From assembly GCF_007570825.1 (NCBI RefSeq), contig NZ_SUNB01000001.1:1364001-1428000 (forward strand): 64,000 bases of DNA. The letters are read 5' to 3'. Each line of letters begins with the position of its first letter. Within the stretch, counting starts at the first letter, position 1. Below, in pieces: positions 35,366-44,216 of this stretch. The stretch is from Pleionea sediminis. Lineage in GTDB: Bacteria; Pseudomonadota; Gammaproteobacteria; Enterobacterales; Kangiellaceae. Made by a program: the position numbers and the translations under genes. Below the pieces are notes generated by a model, which was not told the origin of the DNA, did not search any database, and saw only the letters and a program-made list of their open reading frames with translations.

Positions 35366-35439
35366 AAATAGACGTCTTTGGGTAAACGACTTAATTGCAG
35401 TAGAATATATCAACCTTAGACAATAAACGAGATGAAACT

Positions 35440-36120
35440 ATGCAACAAGCTCCTGTTATAGCGCCTTCTATTTTATCGGCTGATTTTGCTCGATTAGGTG
35501 AAGAAGTATCCAATGTATTGGCGGCTGGCGCAGATTGGGTTCATTTTGATGTAATGGATAATCACTATGTTCCTAATTTGACTATTGGGCCGATGGTGTG
35601 CAGAGCTCTGCGAGATCATGGTATTGAAGCACCAATTGATGTTCATTTAATGGTTAAGCCTGTTGATAGAATTATTCCCGACTTTGTTGATGCGGGAGCA
35701 AGTTTAATTTCTTTTCATCCCGAAGCCTCTGAGCATATCGATAGAAGCATCAGCTTGATTAAAGAATCGGGTTGTAAAGCAGGATTAGTTTTTAACCCGG
35801 CGACGCCATTGCATTATCTGGATCATGTGCTGGACAAACTGGATATGATTTTATTGATGTCGGTTAATCCAGGCTTCGGTGGACAGAAATTTATTGATGG
35901 GACTCTCGATAAACTCAAGCAAGTTAGAGATATAATCGATAACAGCGGTTACGACATTCGTTTAGAAGTTGATGGCGGGGTAAAAGTCGATAACATCGGT
36001 GAAATATATGCTGCAGGTGCTGATACCTTTGTTGCTGGTTCTGCAATATTTAATACGGATGACTATCAAGCAACCATTCAACAAATGCGTGATCAAATTG
36101 CTGCTCAGCAGTCTGCTTAA
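35440..36120 (+). CDS. rpe: Ribulose-phosphate 3-epimerase
   Basis: 226-residue TIM-barrel enzyme of the pentose phosphate pathway. Conserved segments: [78 protein letters not shown] and [11 protein letters not shown]. In many gammaproteobacteria rpe leads a rpe-gph-trpE-trpG or rpe-gph-trpS set; here gph and trpE are absent and a glutamine amidotransferase follows. Confidence 0.96.
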   Translation: MQQAPVIAPSILSADFARLGEEVSNVLAAGADWVHFDVMDNHYVPNLTIGPMVCRALRDHGIEAPIDVHLMVKPVDRIIPDFVDAGASLISFHPEASEHIDRSISLIKESGCKAGLVFNPATPLHYLDHVLDKLDMILLMSVNPGFGGQKFIDGTLDKLKQVRDIIDNSGYDIRLEVDGGVKVDNIGEIYAAGADTFVAGSAIFNTDDYQATIQQMRDQIAAQQSA

Positions 36121-36175
36121 TTTTATATGTGCTCAGTTCTTAAAAGAACCAAATCGAGTAGTTCGGGGTCGTAAT

Positions 36176-36754
36176 ATGATTTTAATGATTGATAATTACG
36201 ACTCTTTTACTTTTAATCTGGTTCAATATTTTCAACAACTCGAAGTCGATATTTTAGTAGAACGAAACGATGCGTTGAGCATAAGAGATATTGAGAAGCT
36301 GGATCCTCAGCGAATAGTCATTTCTCCTGGTCCATGCAGTCCTGACGAAGCTGGAATTTCTTTAAACGTTATCGAGAAATTTGCTGGAAAAATCCCTATT
36401 TTGGGTGTTTGCCTTGGCCATCAGGCAATTGCGCAAGTATTTGGTGGCAATGTTGTTAGGGCCGAAAAAGTAATGCATGGCAAAACCTCTTCCGTATTTC
36501 ATAACAATGACGGTGTATTCAAAGGACTTAACAATCCATTGGTGGCGACTCGCTATCACTCGCTTGTGGTAAAGAGAAATACGTTACCGGACTGCTTTAA
36601 TATCACAGCATGGACTGAGAATGAGCAAGGTGAGTTTGAATATATTATGGGTCTTCGGCATAAAGAGCTTCCTTTGGAAGGCGTGCAATTTCATCCGGAG
36701 TCTGTGTTAACAGAACAGGGACATGCTCTATTAAGTAATTTTTTACAGAGCTAA
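36176..36754 (+). CDS. Anthranilate/aminodeoxychorismate synthase glutamine amidotransferase (TrpG/PabA)
   Basis: 192-residue class I glutamine amidotransferase: [19 protein letters not shown] start, [13 protein letters not shown], nucleophile C79 in [21 protein letters not shown], and the catalytic His-Glu in [14 protein letters not shown]. It supplies ammonia for anthranilate or p-aminobenzoate synthesis. The partner (TrpE or PabB) is not adjacent, so which pathway it serves, or whether it serves both, is open. The true start is the ATG at 36176 after CGGGG; the frame upstream to 35999 overlaps rpe and is not family sequence. Confidence 0.92.
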   Translation: MILMIDNYDSFTFNLVQYFQQLEVDILVERNDALSIRDIEKLDPQRIVISPGPCSPDEAGISLNVIEKFAGKIPILGVCLGHQAIAQVFGGNVVRAEKVMHGKTSSVFHNNDGVFKGLNNPLVATRYHSLVVKRNTLPDCFNITAWTENEQGEFEYIMGLRHKELPLEGVQFHPESVLTEQGHALLSNFLQS

Positions 36755-36758
36755 TTTT

Positions 36759-37733
36759 TTACCTACTTTGATTCTTGTAAAAAATCTCGGTAAATTTTCT
36801 GAAAGAAGCTTTTAAAGGACTCCAATAAATTCCCACGAGAGTGTCGTGCTCGGTAAAATCTTTTCCGACTCCAAAGCGAATACGAGGGCAGTTTTTAGCG
36901 GTAATTAAAGTTCCTGCCATGCGATCCCAAATGGCCAGTGCTGAACCCAGGTTGCTGTCGAAGTGTATTGGATTGTCGCTATGGTGAATTTGATGTTGTG
37001 CTGGACTAATAAACCAATGTTCAAATTTCTCGCCCCATGAGAGCCAAATATGTGAGTGCCGTAAATTAGAGCCCATTACATTGAATATAAATACGAAAAT
37101 ATTAGCTCCTGCCAGCTCAATTACCGACAATTGAGTTCCAAATAAATAGAATCCAATGCCAACAGCAGCTCCTTGTGCGAGTGCTAATCGACAGGCAAAT
37201 AAATAGTTTTCTACTGGGTGAGAGCGATAAATTGTAAAGGGAGTTAATACTTTGGCTGAGTGGTGAACTTTATGTATTTCCCACAAAAAGGGAACTTTGT
37301 GCAATAACCAATGTAAAACGAAACGGGATAAATCGTCGAACAAGAATAATAAAATAGTAAAGCTGGACATTACTATCCATTGTGTTTCTGATACCGGTGT
37401 AATTGGACCGAGCATCCATTCCAGTAAATCAGTTAGCGTTAAGGCGATGGGGACCATCGTTAGTATAATAGGAGTAAGTAATACGCCACGAATTAACTTG
37501 TTGACTATAAGTAAGATATAATCTTGCTTAGCAGAGGAAGCGAGCCAAATCTTTCTAGGAAACAAGTACTTAATAAATCCTACTACTGACCTGGAGCGTT
37601 TCGCCAAGAAATAAACTATAAAAGCAATAATGACTGAGCTTATTAAATACGGAAAATAGATACGCTGTCCGGCATCAAAAAGATACAGACTCAATTGCTC
37701 AAAGGTGTTTATCAGAGGGTCCAAAAACGGCAT
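36759..37733 (-). CDS. Sterol desaturase/fatty acid hydroxylase superfamily protein
   Basis: 324-residue integral membrane di-iron protein. The histidine clusters of the superfamily are visible: LHWLLHKVPFLWEIHKVHHS and HSHIWLS ... HWFISPAQHQIHHS. About four to five helices flank them. The sequence WEIHKVHHSAKVLTPFTIYR resembles bacterial members of unknown substrate. Its 3' end is only a few bases from the amidotransferase gene (convergent). Confidence 0.88.
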   Translation of the reverse strand: MPFLDPLINTFEQLSLYLFDAGQRIYFPYLISSVIIAFIVYFLAKRSRSVVGFIKYLFPRKIWLASSAKQDYILLIVNKLIRGVLLTPIILTMVPIALTLTDLLEWMLGPITPVSETQWIVMSSFTILLFLFDDLSRFVLHWLLHKVPFLWEIHKVHHSAKVLTPFTIYRSHPVENYLFACRLALAQGAAVGIGFYLFGTQLSVIELAGANIFVFIFNVMGSNLRHSHIWLSWGEKFEHWFISPAQHQIHHSDNPIHFDSNLGSALAIWDRMAGTLITAKNCPRIRFGVGKDFTEHDTLVGIYWSPLKASFRKFTEIFYKNQSR

Positions 37734-37856
37734 GGATAATTTAATTGCATGTTTAAAAACTGGTCAATGTTACTTTGATTCAATGTATACCGCCATGACA
37801 ATTCAAATTTTTTCTTTGCCCAACACTTATATTGTAGCGCTGGGCAAAAAGTTTAT

Positions 37857-40079
37857 TTACCAACGGTATTTATAACCAGCGAATAACTGTCTGGGTTTGC
37901 CCGGGCGAGCTCCAAAAGGACGCCGGCTAATAATTTCAGTTTCATCCAGAAGGTTGTCAATTTTGAAGTACAAAGTACCGTAATTTATAAAGTCATAAGC
38001 TGCTGAAAAGTCTAATACCCAAAGTGGTTCAGTTGTAACTCCAGAAAGCGTTACATTATCTCCGGCTGCTTCATACATTGAGTCAGTGTACCGAACTAAT
38101 AAATTACTCCGCCAGTCACTGGATTCTAATCCAACAGTGAGGGTAAGCTGATTTTCAGGCATGTAAGGAATTGGATCGCCCGACTCAACATCGCCCCATA
38201 ATGCGAAATCGGAACTAAACGTCTCTCCAAACTCAGCTTGCGTATGCGTGTAAATAATAGAAAATGGCAGATCAATTGCTGAAGATATGGATGTTCGATC
38301 ACTGTAGCTAAATTCAACGCCAATTACTTCAGCTTCGCCAGCATTATACTCCTGATCGATATTGTCAAAGCAAGCAGAAGAGGTTGATGCCGTACAGCTT
38401 TCTTTTAAATTTTCAAAGTCACTGGCAAAACCTACCAGTTCTAGTCGAGTGCCACTATTAAAATATCGGTATCCAAATTCAAGATTAACACTTTCCTCGA
38501 TATCAATTTCAGGATCTTGTTTTGGGCTGGTTGGAATAAAACCCCTGTGTACACCAATAAAAGCACCTGAGTTTTCATTCAAGTTATAAAATGCACTGGC
38601 ACCTGGAAGCCACACTTCAGTAGATTTCTTAAGCCAGTTTTCCTCTTGTTCAGGAAGATTATTTTGGTAATACGAGTCAATAAATTCGCCTCGAACCCCC
38701 AACGTTACTTCCCACTTATTGAATTTTAACGTATCTTGCACGTATAAAGACCAAACTTCAGAACGCTCTGTATTGGCTGTAGTTACTTGAGTTTGGTTGC
38801 CTGAAAATTCAAGTACACCCGAGCGCATATTATAAGTATCTTCAGTATGATAACGCTCTATTTCATCTTCGTGATAACGTAAGCCAAGTTTCCAGTTATT
38901 TTCAATTTCAAATGTTTGAGATTGAAAGCGTAAATCTGACTGAACTCCTTGTGAGTAAAACTCTCGAAAATTAGTACCTATTAATAACTTTCCAAAGTTA
39001 ACTTCGCTGTCGGCTTGACCATTCAAAATATCATAGTATGCGGCATTAATAGCATTGTCGGGTGAATTTAATATTTGTTGTAAGCTTACTTGCGAATCTT
39101 GAAAGTTATTTAATTTTCGCCAGCCTCGTTCGAAGTTATTGCGATAGATTCGAGTCGTTAAGTCGAACTTTGCGTTACTAATAAAATGGTTTATTTGTGC
39201 TTGCTCGTGTTCCCAGTCCATTTTTGCTAATTGGGTAGCTGCATAGCGTCTGTATGGAGTGGCTGCAAAGTCATTATCGGTTAAGCCCAAATAAGTCTCG
39301 TCGGAGACTTCATCGGCATAACCAAGCTTTAACTCTATGACTTGAGAATACTCTGCTGTATCTAGGTTGTATCTGGCCTTGGCGATAATATCATTTTTAT
39401 CAAATCCAGTATTTCCGCCGCCATCCAGATTTTTAAAACCGTCACTTTCTACTGATAGTCCCTCTAATAGAAGTCCTAAGTCCCCAATACTGTTATTTAT
39501 GTAAGCATGAGTTTTTTGGTAATTATCTGGTCCCAAAGATAGGTCGAACATACCTTCATTTAAACTGGATACTTGTCGTGTCTGCATGTTTAACGTTCCT
39601 GCGATAGTATTTGGACCATATAAAATCGCGGCAGGACCTTTAAAAACCTCGATGGATGTTAATCGACTTACCATTGGAAAGTAATATGCGGCCGGAGCAG
39701 AATAAGGTGCAGGACCTATTAGCACACCGTCCTCAAGAATATTGATTTTTTTGCTTCGTTCGGGGGTTACTCCTCGAAATCCGATGTTTGGTCTTAAGCC
39801 ATAACCATCTTCTTGTCTAATATTAACTCCTGGAACTTCAGCTAGAATTCGATGAATGTCATCAAACTCAAATTTTTCCAATTGCTCTTCATCTAAAACT
39901 GTAGCTGAGCCTGCTTCGGTACTAAGTGCTACTTTTTTTCCAACAATCAACATACGTTGGTTGTATTCGTCATCTTTGGTCTTTTGAGTATCCTCTGATT
40001 CACTTGAGTAACCATAGTTAAAAGTCAGCAATCCAGCGGTAAGAAAACAAATTTGTAACGTACTTGATGAACTATTCAT
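37857..40079 (-). CDS. TonB-dependent receptor (FecA-like) of the imelysin locus
   Basis: 740 residues: signal peptide about 1-25, plug domain about 50-165 (LAEVPGVNIRQEDGYGLRPN, RGVTPERSKKI, PAAILYGPNTIAG), then a 22-strand barrel ending in the aromatic RQLFAGYKYRW. The plug resembles FecA/FhuE-type iron receptors. It is third in the operon with imelysin and the DUF4856 lipoprotein, which points to iron uptake; the ligand is unknown. A small hairpin (CTGCCT/AGGCAG at 40115-40129) lies in the 80-base gap to imelysin but has no T-run. Confidence 0.92.
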   Translation of the reverse strand: MNSSSSTLQICFLTAGLLTFNYGYSSESEDTQKTKDDEYNQRMLIVGKKVALSTEAGSATVLDEEQLEKFEFDDIHRILAEVPGVNIRQEDGYGLRPNIGFRGVTPERSKKINILEDGVLIGPAPYSAPAAYYFPMVSRLTSIEVFKGPAAILYGPNTIAGTLNMQTRQVSSLNEGMFDLSLGPDNYQKTHAYINNSIGDLGLLLEGLSVESDGFKNLDGGGNTGFDKNDIIAKARYNLDTAEYSQVIELKLGYADEVSDETYLGLTDNDFAATPYRRYAATQLAKMDWEHEQAQINHFISNAKFDLTTRIYRNNFERGWRKLNNFQDSQVSLQQILNSPDNAINAAYYDILNGQADSEVNFGKLLIGTNFREFYSQGVQSDLRFQSQTFEIENNWKLGLRYHEDEIERYHTEDTYNMRSGVLEFSGNQTQVTTANTERSEVWSLYVQDTLKFNKWEVTLGVRGEFIDSYYQNNLPEQEENWLKKSTEVWLPGASAFYNLNENSGAFIGVHRGFIPTSPKQDPEIDIEESVNLEFGYRYFNSGTRLELVGFASDFENLKESCTASTSSACFDNIDQEYNAGEAEVIGVEFSYSDRTSISSAIDLPFSIIYTHTQAEFGETFSSDFALWGDVESGDPIPYMPENQLTLTVGLESSDWRSNLLVRYTDSMYEAAGDNVTLSGVTTEPLWVLDFSAAYDFINYGTLYFKIDNLLDETEIISRRPFGARPGKPRQLFAGYKYRW

Positions 40080-40159
40080 ATTTCTAAACTTTGAAAAAAT
40101 TGTGAGTAATTCTCCTGCCTTTTAGGCAGAAGGCTCTTTAAATACATAAACCTATTTAA

Positions 40160-41437
40160 TTAGTCATTATCACCCGCTGATGTAGCAGGTAGTTCCAGTG
40201 CGAGCTGATTGATGAAATCTGTTTTTAATTGATCGGTAATTGTTTTAACTTTTTGATGCGTGTCTCTCACTTGAACATCGTTATTTTCAAGTGACTCTTT
40301 CAATGTTGCCTGATAGGCTTCTACATCAGCAATGGCTGCATCTATTGCGGTTCGTAAATTATTAGCCGTTAAAGAGGCTCCTTCTTCGATTAAGTAATCG
40401 TCGAACCCTGTGGTTGTTTCATGAGTTGTCACTTCACCCGTAAAAAGGGCTTTTAAAGCGAGCAAGTTGCTGTGAATATTTTCTAATGAGTGCTGAGCAT
40501 GTTGTGACTCAAGGTTTTCTGGGCAGATATTCTGTTGACAACTGTTTTCAAAAACACCTAAAGGTTTTGCAAGTTTTGCGTCTTTTGTAAAACTATCAAT
40601 ATAAAACATGGCATCAGAAACACGATTGACCGCTTCATGAACATTATTAAAATCGCTGCCAGGTTGATCGGCTGCATTTAATAGTGAGTTTGCATATCCA
40701 TTCTCTCCGCTCCAGGCATCCAATAATATTTGTGTGTTATTGGCAATATCGTTTGCTACTTCTGTAGCAAACTCGCAACGCTGCTCCCTTTTGGTATTGT
40801 CCGATAAACCTTCCCAGCCTTGTGGTGCGGTAGTTTCAGAGCAGGAGTGATTTAAGTTAGTATTGAAAAGTAGGTACTCTAATGCGTCGAGTCCACGCCG
40901 CGTGGCGACTCGGTTTGCAATATTGTAGTCTTCGCCGTTGATATTTCCTTGATTGAAAAAAACAATATCTTGATCAACCGCGCAGGTACTGGTAACTGGC
41001 CAAGAATAAATTTTATTACGCAGTAAATTCTGATTTTCAACCAAAGGACCTAGTTGCATGACTTCGATACGTTGCCACTTTACCATCGACTGGCGCCAGA
41101 TATCGCGAGTTTCTAATAATTGATTATCGCGTTCTTGCTGAGTTGCATTACCCGCATTAAATTGCTTTTCAATAGTGCAGTATTGGTTTACCGATTCATT
41201 GAGCTGATTGGCTGTAACTTCAAAATCGAGAAACGTTGGCGTAATGATGTTATTTGTTAAATGCGACAATAAAGCACTTTCGTTGAAACTAGATGGTCCA
41301 CCGTCGTTATCATTTCCAGAATTAAAATCGTCACCTTGAGTACTGCTTATATTGTCACTGCAAGCTGTAATTAATAAAGAAGTGGACAAAGCAATTGCAA
41401 TAGATTGGATGAGCTTACGTATTTTCATGTTATTCAT
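40160..41437 (-). CDS. Imelysin-family (M75-like) lipoprotein
   Basis: About 425 residues. Lipobox ITAC after LIQSIAIALSTSLL. The imelysin fold is indicated by the GxHxxE-like region reading RRGLDALEYLLF with the preceding tryptophan-rich MVKWQRIEVMQLGPL, and the conserved TRDIW. Imelysin proteins are iron-regulated and accompany iron transporters, probably as periplasmic iron- or haem-handling proteins, not true peptidases. The start is uncertain: ATGs at 41458, 41437 and 41428 are in frame and none has a clear ribosome binding site. Confidence 0.9.
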   Translation of the reverse strand: MNNMKIRKLIQSIAIALSTSLLITACSDNISSTQGDDFNSGNDNDGGPSSFNESALLSHLTNNIITPTFLDFEVTANQLNESVNQYCTIEKQFNAGNATQQERDNQLLETRDIWRQSMVKWQRIEVMQLGPLVENQNLLRNKIYSWPVTSTCAVDQDIVFFNQGNINGEDYNIANRVATRRGLDALEYLLFNTNLNHSCSETTAPQGWEGLSDNTKREQRCEFATEVANDIANNTQILLDAWSGENGYANSLLNAADQPGSDFNNVHEAVNRVSDAMFYIDSFTKDAKLAKPLGVFENSCQQNICPENLESQHAQHSLENIHSNLLALKALFTGEVTTHETTTGFDDYLIEEGASLTANNLRTAIDAAIADVEAYQATLKESLENNDVQVRDTHQKVKTITDQLKTDFINQLALELPATSAGDND

Positions 41438-41544
41438 GCTTTTATATCTAGAGTTTTTCATTATTGTTAAACAGAAAAGGTCAAGCAAAATTTAAGCCTG
41501 ACCTTTATGGTTTAACTCATCTTTATTGGTTATTTCTTTCAAAT

Positions 41545-43251
41545 TTACCAGTTAGCAACATTCTCACTATCAAAGCCGTAAGCTGATTCAAGAATACCGC
41601 GTGCAGTCATAAGGTCAGTTTTGTACTGTTCAATATCTGCCTCTGATACGACAGGTGCGTCTTGCAACAAAGAGTGCAATTCGGTGAACTGAGCGTCTGT
41701 TAAAGGAGAATGCGGATTGAACTGTAGATTCAATGCAAAACCTTTCATTTCTGACCAGTGTTTCGCAAGATTTGAATAGTCAAATTCTGCTGTTTCCAAA
41801 CTGTTGAGGTCTGCTAATGTATCGTTAATATAATGAATGACCGTTGCAGAAATTGACTTTTCCCAATACTCGACAACAATGTCTCGTTGCGCTTGCAGCT
41901 CTGTCATTTGCTCATTCGTTAACTCCGCGCCGACGTTGTCGTTAATGATTTTTCGGCCATTAAGTAGTGCGTTAAATGCATTCGTACTGAAATCAGTAGG
42001 AACAGTTAGTTCAGAAGTCCCTCGATCTCGTTTGGCTGCATTCACTGAGTTTCCAAAGTTTACTTCTGAGTTTAAATCGAACTCACCATTACCATCACTA
42101 TCGTGTCGGCCAGAGCTGTATTCTTCTCGACCTCCTTTGCCGGCGATTTCGTCATCTGTGTACTCAAGATAATCGCGAGCAGCACCAAAGTAGCCATATC
42201 CCTCATCCCATTGATGTTCGAGAGTCGTGTATATATCGTCGCCCAAAATATTGGTAGTTTCTAAGCCCTTACCGTCAGTACCATCATCTAAGTAGTCATC
42301 GGTACCTTGAGAAAAAGCGACTGCACCGAGAAGAAACTTTTGAATTAGTTGTTTAAGATCGCGGCCGTCTTCAGTCAAATAAATTTGAGTGATTTCATTG
42401 CCATTAAAATCAGTTCGTGTATTTCCATCCAGATAAGTTTGTGCATTGTCAGCCAACATACCGAAAAAAGTTTGTACTAATTCGTGAGGCGTTGTTGAGC
42501 CTGCGATGCCCCAGCCTTCAAAATCGCCGTTATTCCAATCTTTATGTTGTCCAACAGGGTCATTGCCAGCAATTTTGCCGAATAAATCTTTTTTAGAGGA
42601 CGACAGCTGGCGTAAATTGGTTTGTTCAGCAGCTTCAATAAAGTCAACCATAAAAGTGTCGGCAACCAGATCGTAGTCTTCACTTGAAATTTCATAGAAA
42701 GAGTTCAGTTTATTCATAACCTCTTGGCGAGAAGTGAGAGCTCCTGTCTCTAACTGCGATTGTAGTTCACTTCCGATAAACTGGTTTAATTCTTCAATTA
42801 AAACCATTCTCGTAATCTGTCCAGAGTAGGATACGGTTGACTCTCCTTCTGAGTTCGTAAACTTGTAAGTATCGAGTAAATCGTTAACTTCGATGGTGAC
42901 TAATTTTGAAAAATTAAGTCCATCTTGATCGAATACGGTCAGAGGAACTTCTAATGCTGAAGTTTTTTCATAATTCAGAGCAATTCCGGTTTTGAGCTTT
43001 AATGTTGAATTAATGATCTCAAAACTATCGTGGGTAGTAGTGAAGGTAAATGTATCGTTAGAGTTAGGATCAACGGCTGTTAAAGTACCGACAATAGCAC
43101 CAGCCGTATTTTCATCGATTTGGTTTGCTGATATCTGAATATCGGTAGGTGCTTTATTTGAACTGCTAGAAGAGCCGCCACATGCGGTTACAGCAAGTAA
43201 AGTTGTTGTTATTGCTGACGAAATCAGAAGTTTTTTAGGCATATTTCTCAT
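41545..43251 (-). CDS. Cadherin-like plus DUF4856 lipoprotein
   Basis: 568 residues. Lipobox VTAC at about Cys24, then a Ser-rich linker and one cadherin-like domain (about 35-120: PTDIQISANQIDENTAGAIV and VGTLTAVDPNSNDTFTF). The rest (about 125-568) matches DUF4856 in outline: TRMVLIEELNQFIGSEL, GWGIAGSTTPHELVQTFFGM, HQWDEGYGYFGAARDYL, and LAKHWSEMKGFALNLQFNPH. DUF4856 proteins are typically next to imelysin and TonB receptors, as here. It is first in the operon, 53 bases downstream of a Fur-like box. Confidence 0.88.
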   Translation of the reverse strand: MRNMPKKLLISSAITTTLLAVTACGGSSSSSNKAPTDIQISANQIDENTAGAIVGTLTAVDPNSNDTFTFTTTHDSFEIINSTLKLKTGIALNYEKTSALEVPLTVFDQDGLNFSKLVTIEVNDLLDTYKFTNSEGESTVSYSGQITRMVLIEELNQFIGSELQSQLETGALTSRQEVMNKLNSFYEISSEDYDLVADTFMVDFIEAAEQTNLRQLSSSKKDLFGKIAGNDPVGQHKDWNNGDFEGWGIAGSTTPHELVQTFFGMLADNAQTYLDGNTRTDFNGNEITQIYLTEDGRDLKQLIQKFLLGAVAFSQGTDDYLDDGTDGKGLETTNILGDDIYTTLEHQWDEGYGYFGAARDYLEYTDDEIAGKGGREEYSSGRHDSDGNGEFDLNSEVNFGNSVNAAKRDRGTSELTVPTDFSTNAFNALLNGRKIINDNVGAELTNEQMTELQAQRDIVVEYWEKSISATVIHYINDTLADLNSLETAEFDYSNLAKHWSEMKGFALNLQFNPHSPLTDAQFTELHSLLQDAPVVSEADIEQYKTDLMTARGILESAYGFDSENVANW

Positions 43252-43303
43252 GATTTTCTCTGTTTGTTTTATTTCGATGGCTGAATGTTAAATAAAATGC
43301 TAA

Positions 43304-43318
43304 TGAAAATCAATCTCA
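43304..43318 (-). promoter_or_regulatory. Fur-like box upstream of the DUF4856-imelysin-TonB receptor operon
   Basis: On the minus strand the site reads TGAGATTGATTTTCA, differing at three of fourteen positions from the 7-1-7 Fur consensus TGATAAT-N-ATTATCA. It lies 53-67 bases before the operon's first start codon, a normal distance for iron repression. Confidence 0.55.
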
Positions 43319-43352
43319 TTCAGTGTTGTGGATAGAAAATAATGAATATTTA

Positions 43353-43366
43353 TTGATCACGATCAA
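43353..43366. promoter_or_regulatory. FNR-type operator (TTGAT-N4-ATCAA)
   Basis: TTGATCACGATCAA is a perfect FNR consensus. It lies in the divergent region between the iron operon (start 43251, -) and the membrane-protein/XRE pair (start 43484, +). It could act on either. The nearness of the Fur-like box suggests joint iron and oxygen control of the iron operon. Confidence 0.45.
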
Positions 43367-43441
43367 TTCATAGAAAAAAAGGTCTAGTGTTGATTACTTT
43401 ATGTAAATTACATTTGACATTGAGGCGTTCCCGGAGTAGCT

Positions 43442-43463
43442 TAAGTAAAGTAAGCTTTACTTA
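43442..43463. promoter_or_regulatory. Palindromic operator before the XRE gene pair
   Basis: TAAGTAAAG-TAAG-CTTTACTTA is a perfect 9-bp inverted repeat with a 4-base centre, ending 20 bases before the start codon at 43484 and just upstream of AAGGAG. Position and size suit an autoregulatory site of the small HTH protein encoded second in the pair. Confidence 0.55.
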
Positions 43464-43483
43464 ATGACAAAAGGAGTAGACAT

Positions 43484-43897
43484 ATGACTGTTTCCAAAAC
43501 TTCTCTCAATGAGCGAACCAAAAACAGTACTCGACGATTATTTTACTGGAATTTGGCTTGGGTGTTGTCTCTAGCTCTAGCGACCTTCGGGCCAAAGTAT
43601 TTTTGGGATAATAGCGTTATCGTTTCTTTAATCACTATTGTAACTAACTTGGTTATTGGCTTGGGAATGATTAGAGCAAATATTATGCATGTAAAAGGAT
43701 TAGATGAGTTACACCAGAAAATTCAATTGGAAGCAATGGGCATAACTTTAGGGTTAACTTTAATTGTAGGTATTGCATACACCACTCTAGATATCACTAA
43801 CGTAATTCCTTTTGATGCAAAAATTAGTTTTCTAGTGATCTTTATGGGTTTGTCTTACTTAATCGCGGTTATTCTTGGAACGAGGAGATATCGATGA
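43484..43897 (+). CDS. Four-helix membrane protein paired with an XRE regulator
   Basis: 137 residues with four hydrophobic helices (about 25-45, 47-68, 85-105, 112-132) and short loops; VKGLDELHQKIQLEAMGITLG between helices 2 and 3 is a conserved-looking cytoplasmic motif that I have seen in small membrane proteins encoded next to YozG-like HTH genes. The ATG follows AAGGAG by 7 bases. Its stop overlaps the next start (ATGA), so the pair is translationally coupled. Function unknown. Confidence 0.75.
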   Translation: MTVSKTSLNERTKNSTRRLFYWNLAWVLSLALATFGPKYFWDNSVIVSLITIVTNLVIGLGMIRANIMHVKGLDELHQKIQLEAMGITLGLTLIVGIAYTTLDITNVIPFDAKISFLVIFMGLSYLIAVILGTRRYR

Positions 43898-44085
43898 AGA
43901 ATCGGCTTAAAGTTTTGCGAGCTGAGCGAGACTGGACGCAAGCTGACCTGGCTGAAAAACTGGATGTTTCGAGACAAACGATTAATGCGATTGAGAAAGG
44001 AAAGTTTGATCCCAGTTTACCGCTAGCTTTTAAAGCAGCACGACTTTTCGGGCTCACAATTGAAGATATATTCTTAGAAGAATAA
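43894..44085 (+). CDS. Small XRE-family transcription regulator (YozG-like)
   Basis: 63 residues consisting only of a Cro/CI-type helix-turn-helix: RLKVLRAERDWTQADLAEKL, VSRQTINAIEKGKFDPS, LPLAFKAARLFGLTIEDIF. The compact form is typical of YozG-like regulators coupled to a membrane protein. It probably dimerises on the palindrome at 43442-43463. It overlaps the preceding gene by four bases. Confidence 0.92.
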   Translation: MKNRLKVLRAERDWTQADLAEKLDVSRQTINAIEKGKFDPSLPLAFKAARLFGLTIEDIFLEE

Positions 44086-44216
44086 GCAGACTAACCTGGG
44101 CAAGTGCAATATTCAAACTTTTTTGAGACATATCAAGTTCCTTATCAAAAAAATCGAGCACAATAACTCATTAACTTAGATTCATATTTTACTGCTTTAT
44201 AAAATCTTTGCTAAAT

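Noticed and set aside
37805-37855. Stem TTTGCCCA / TGGGCAAA after the TonB receptor as a terminator
   Set aside because: The loop is 18 bases and no T-run follows on the receptor strand.
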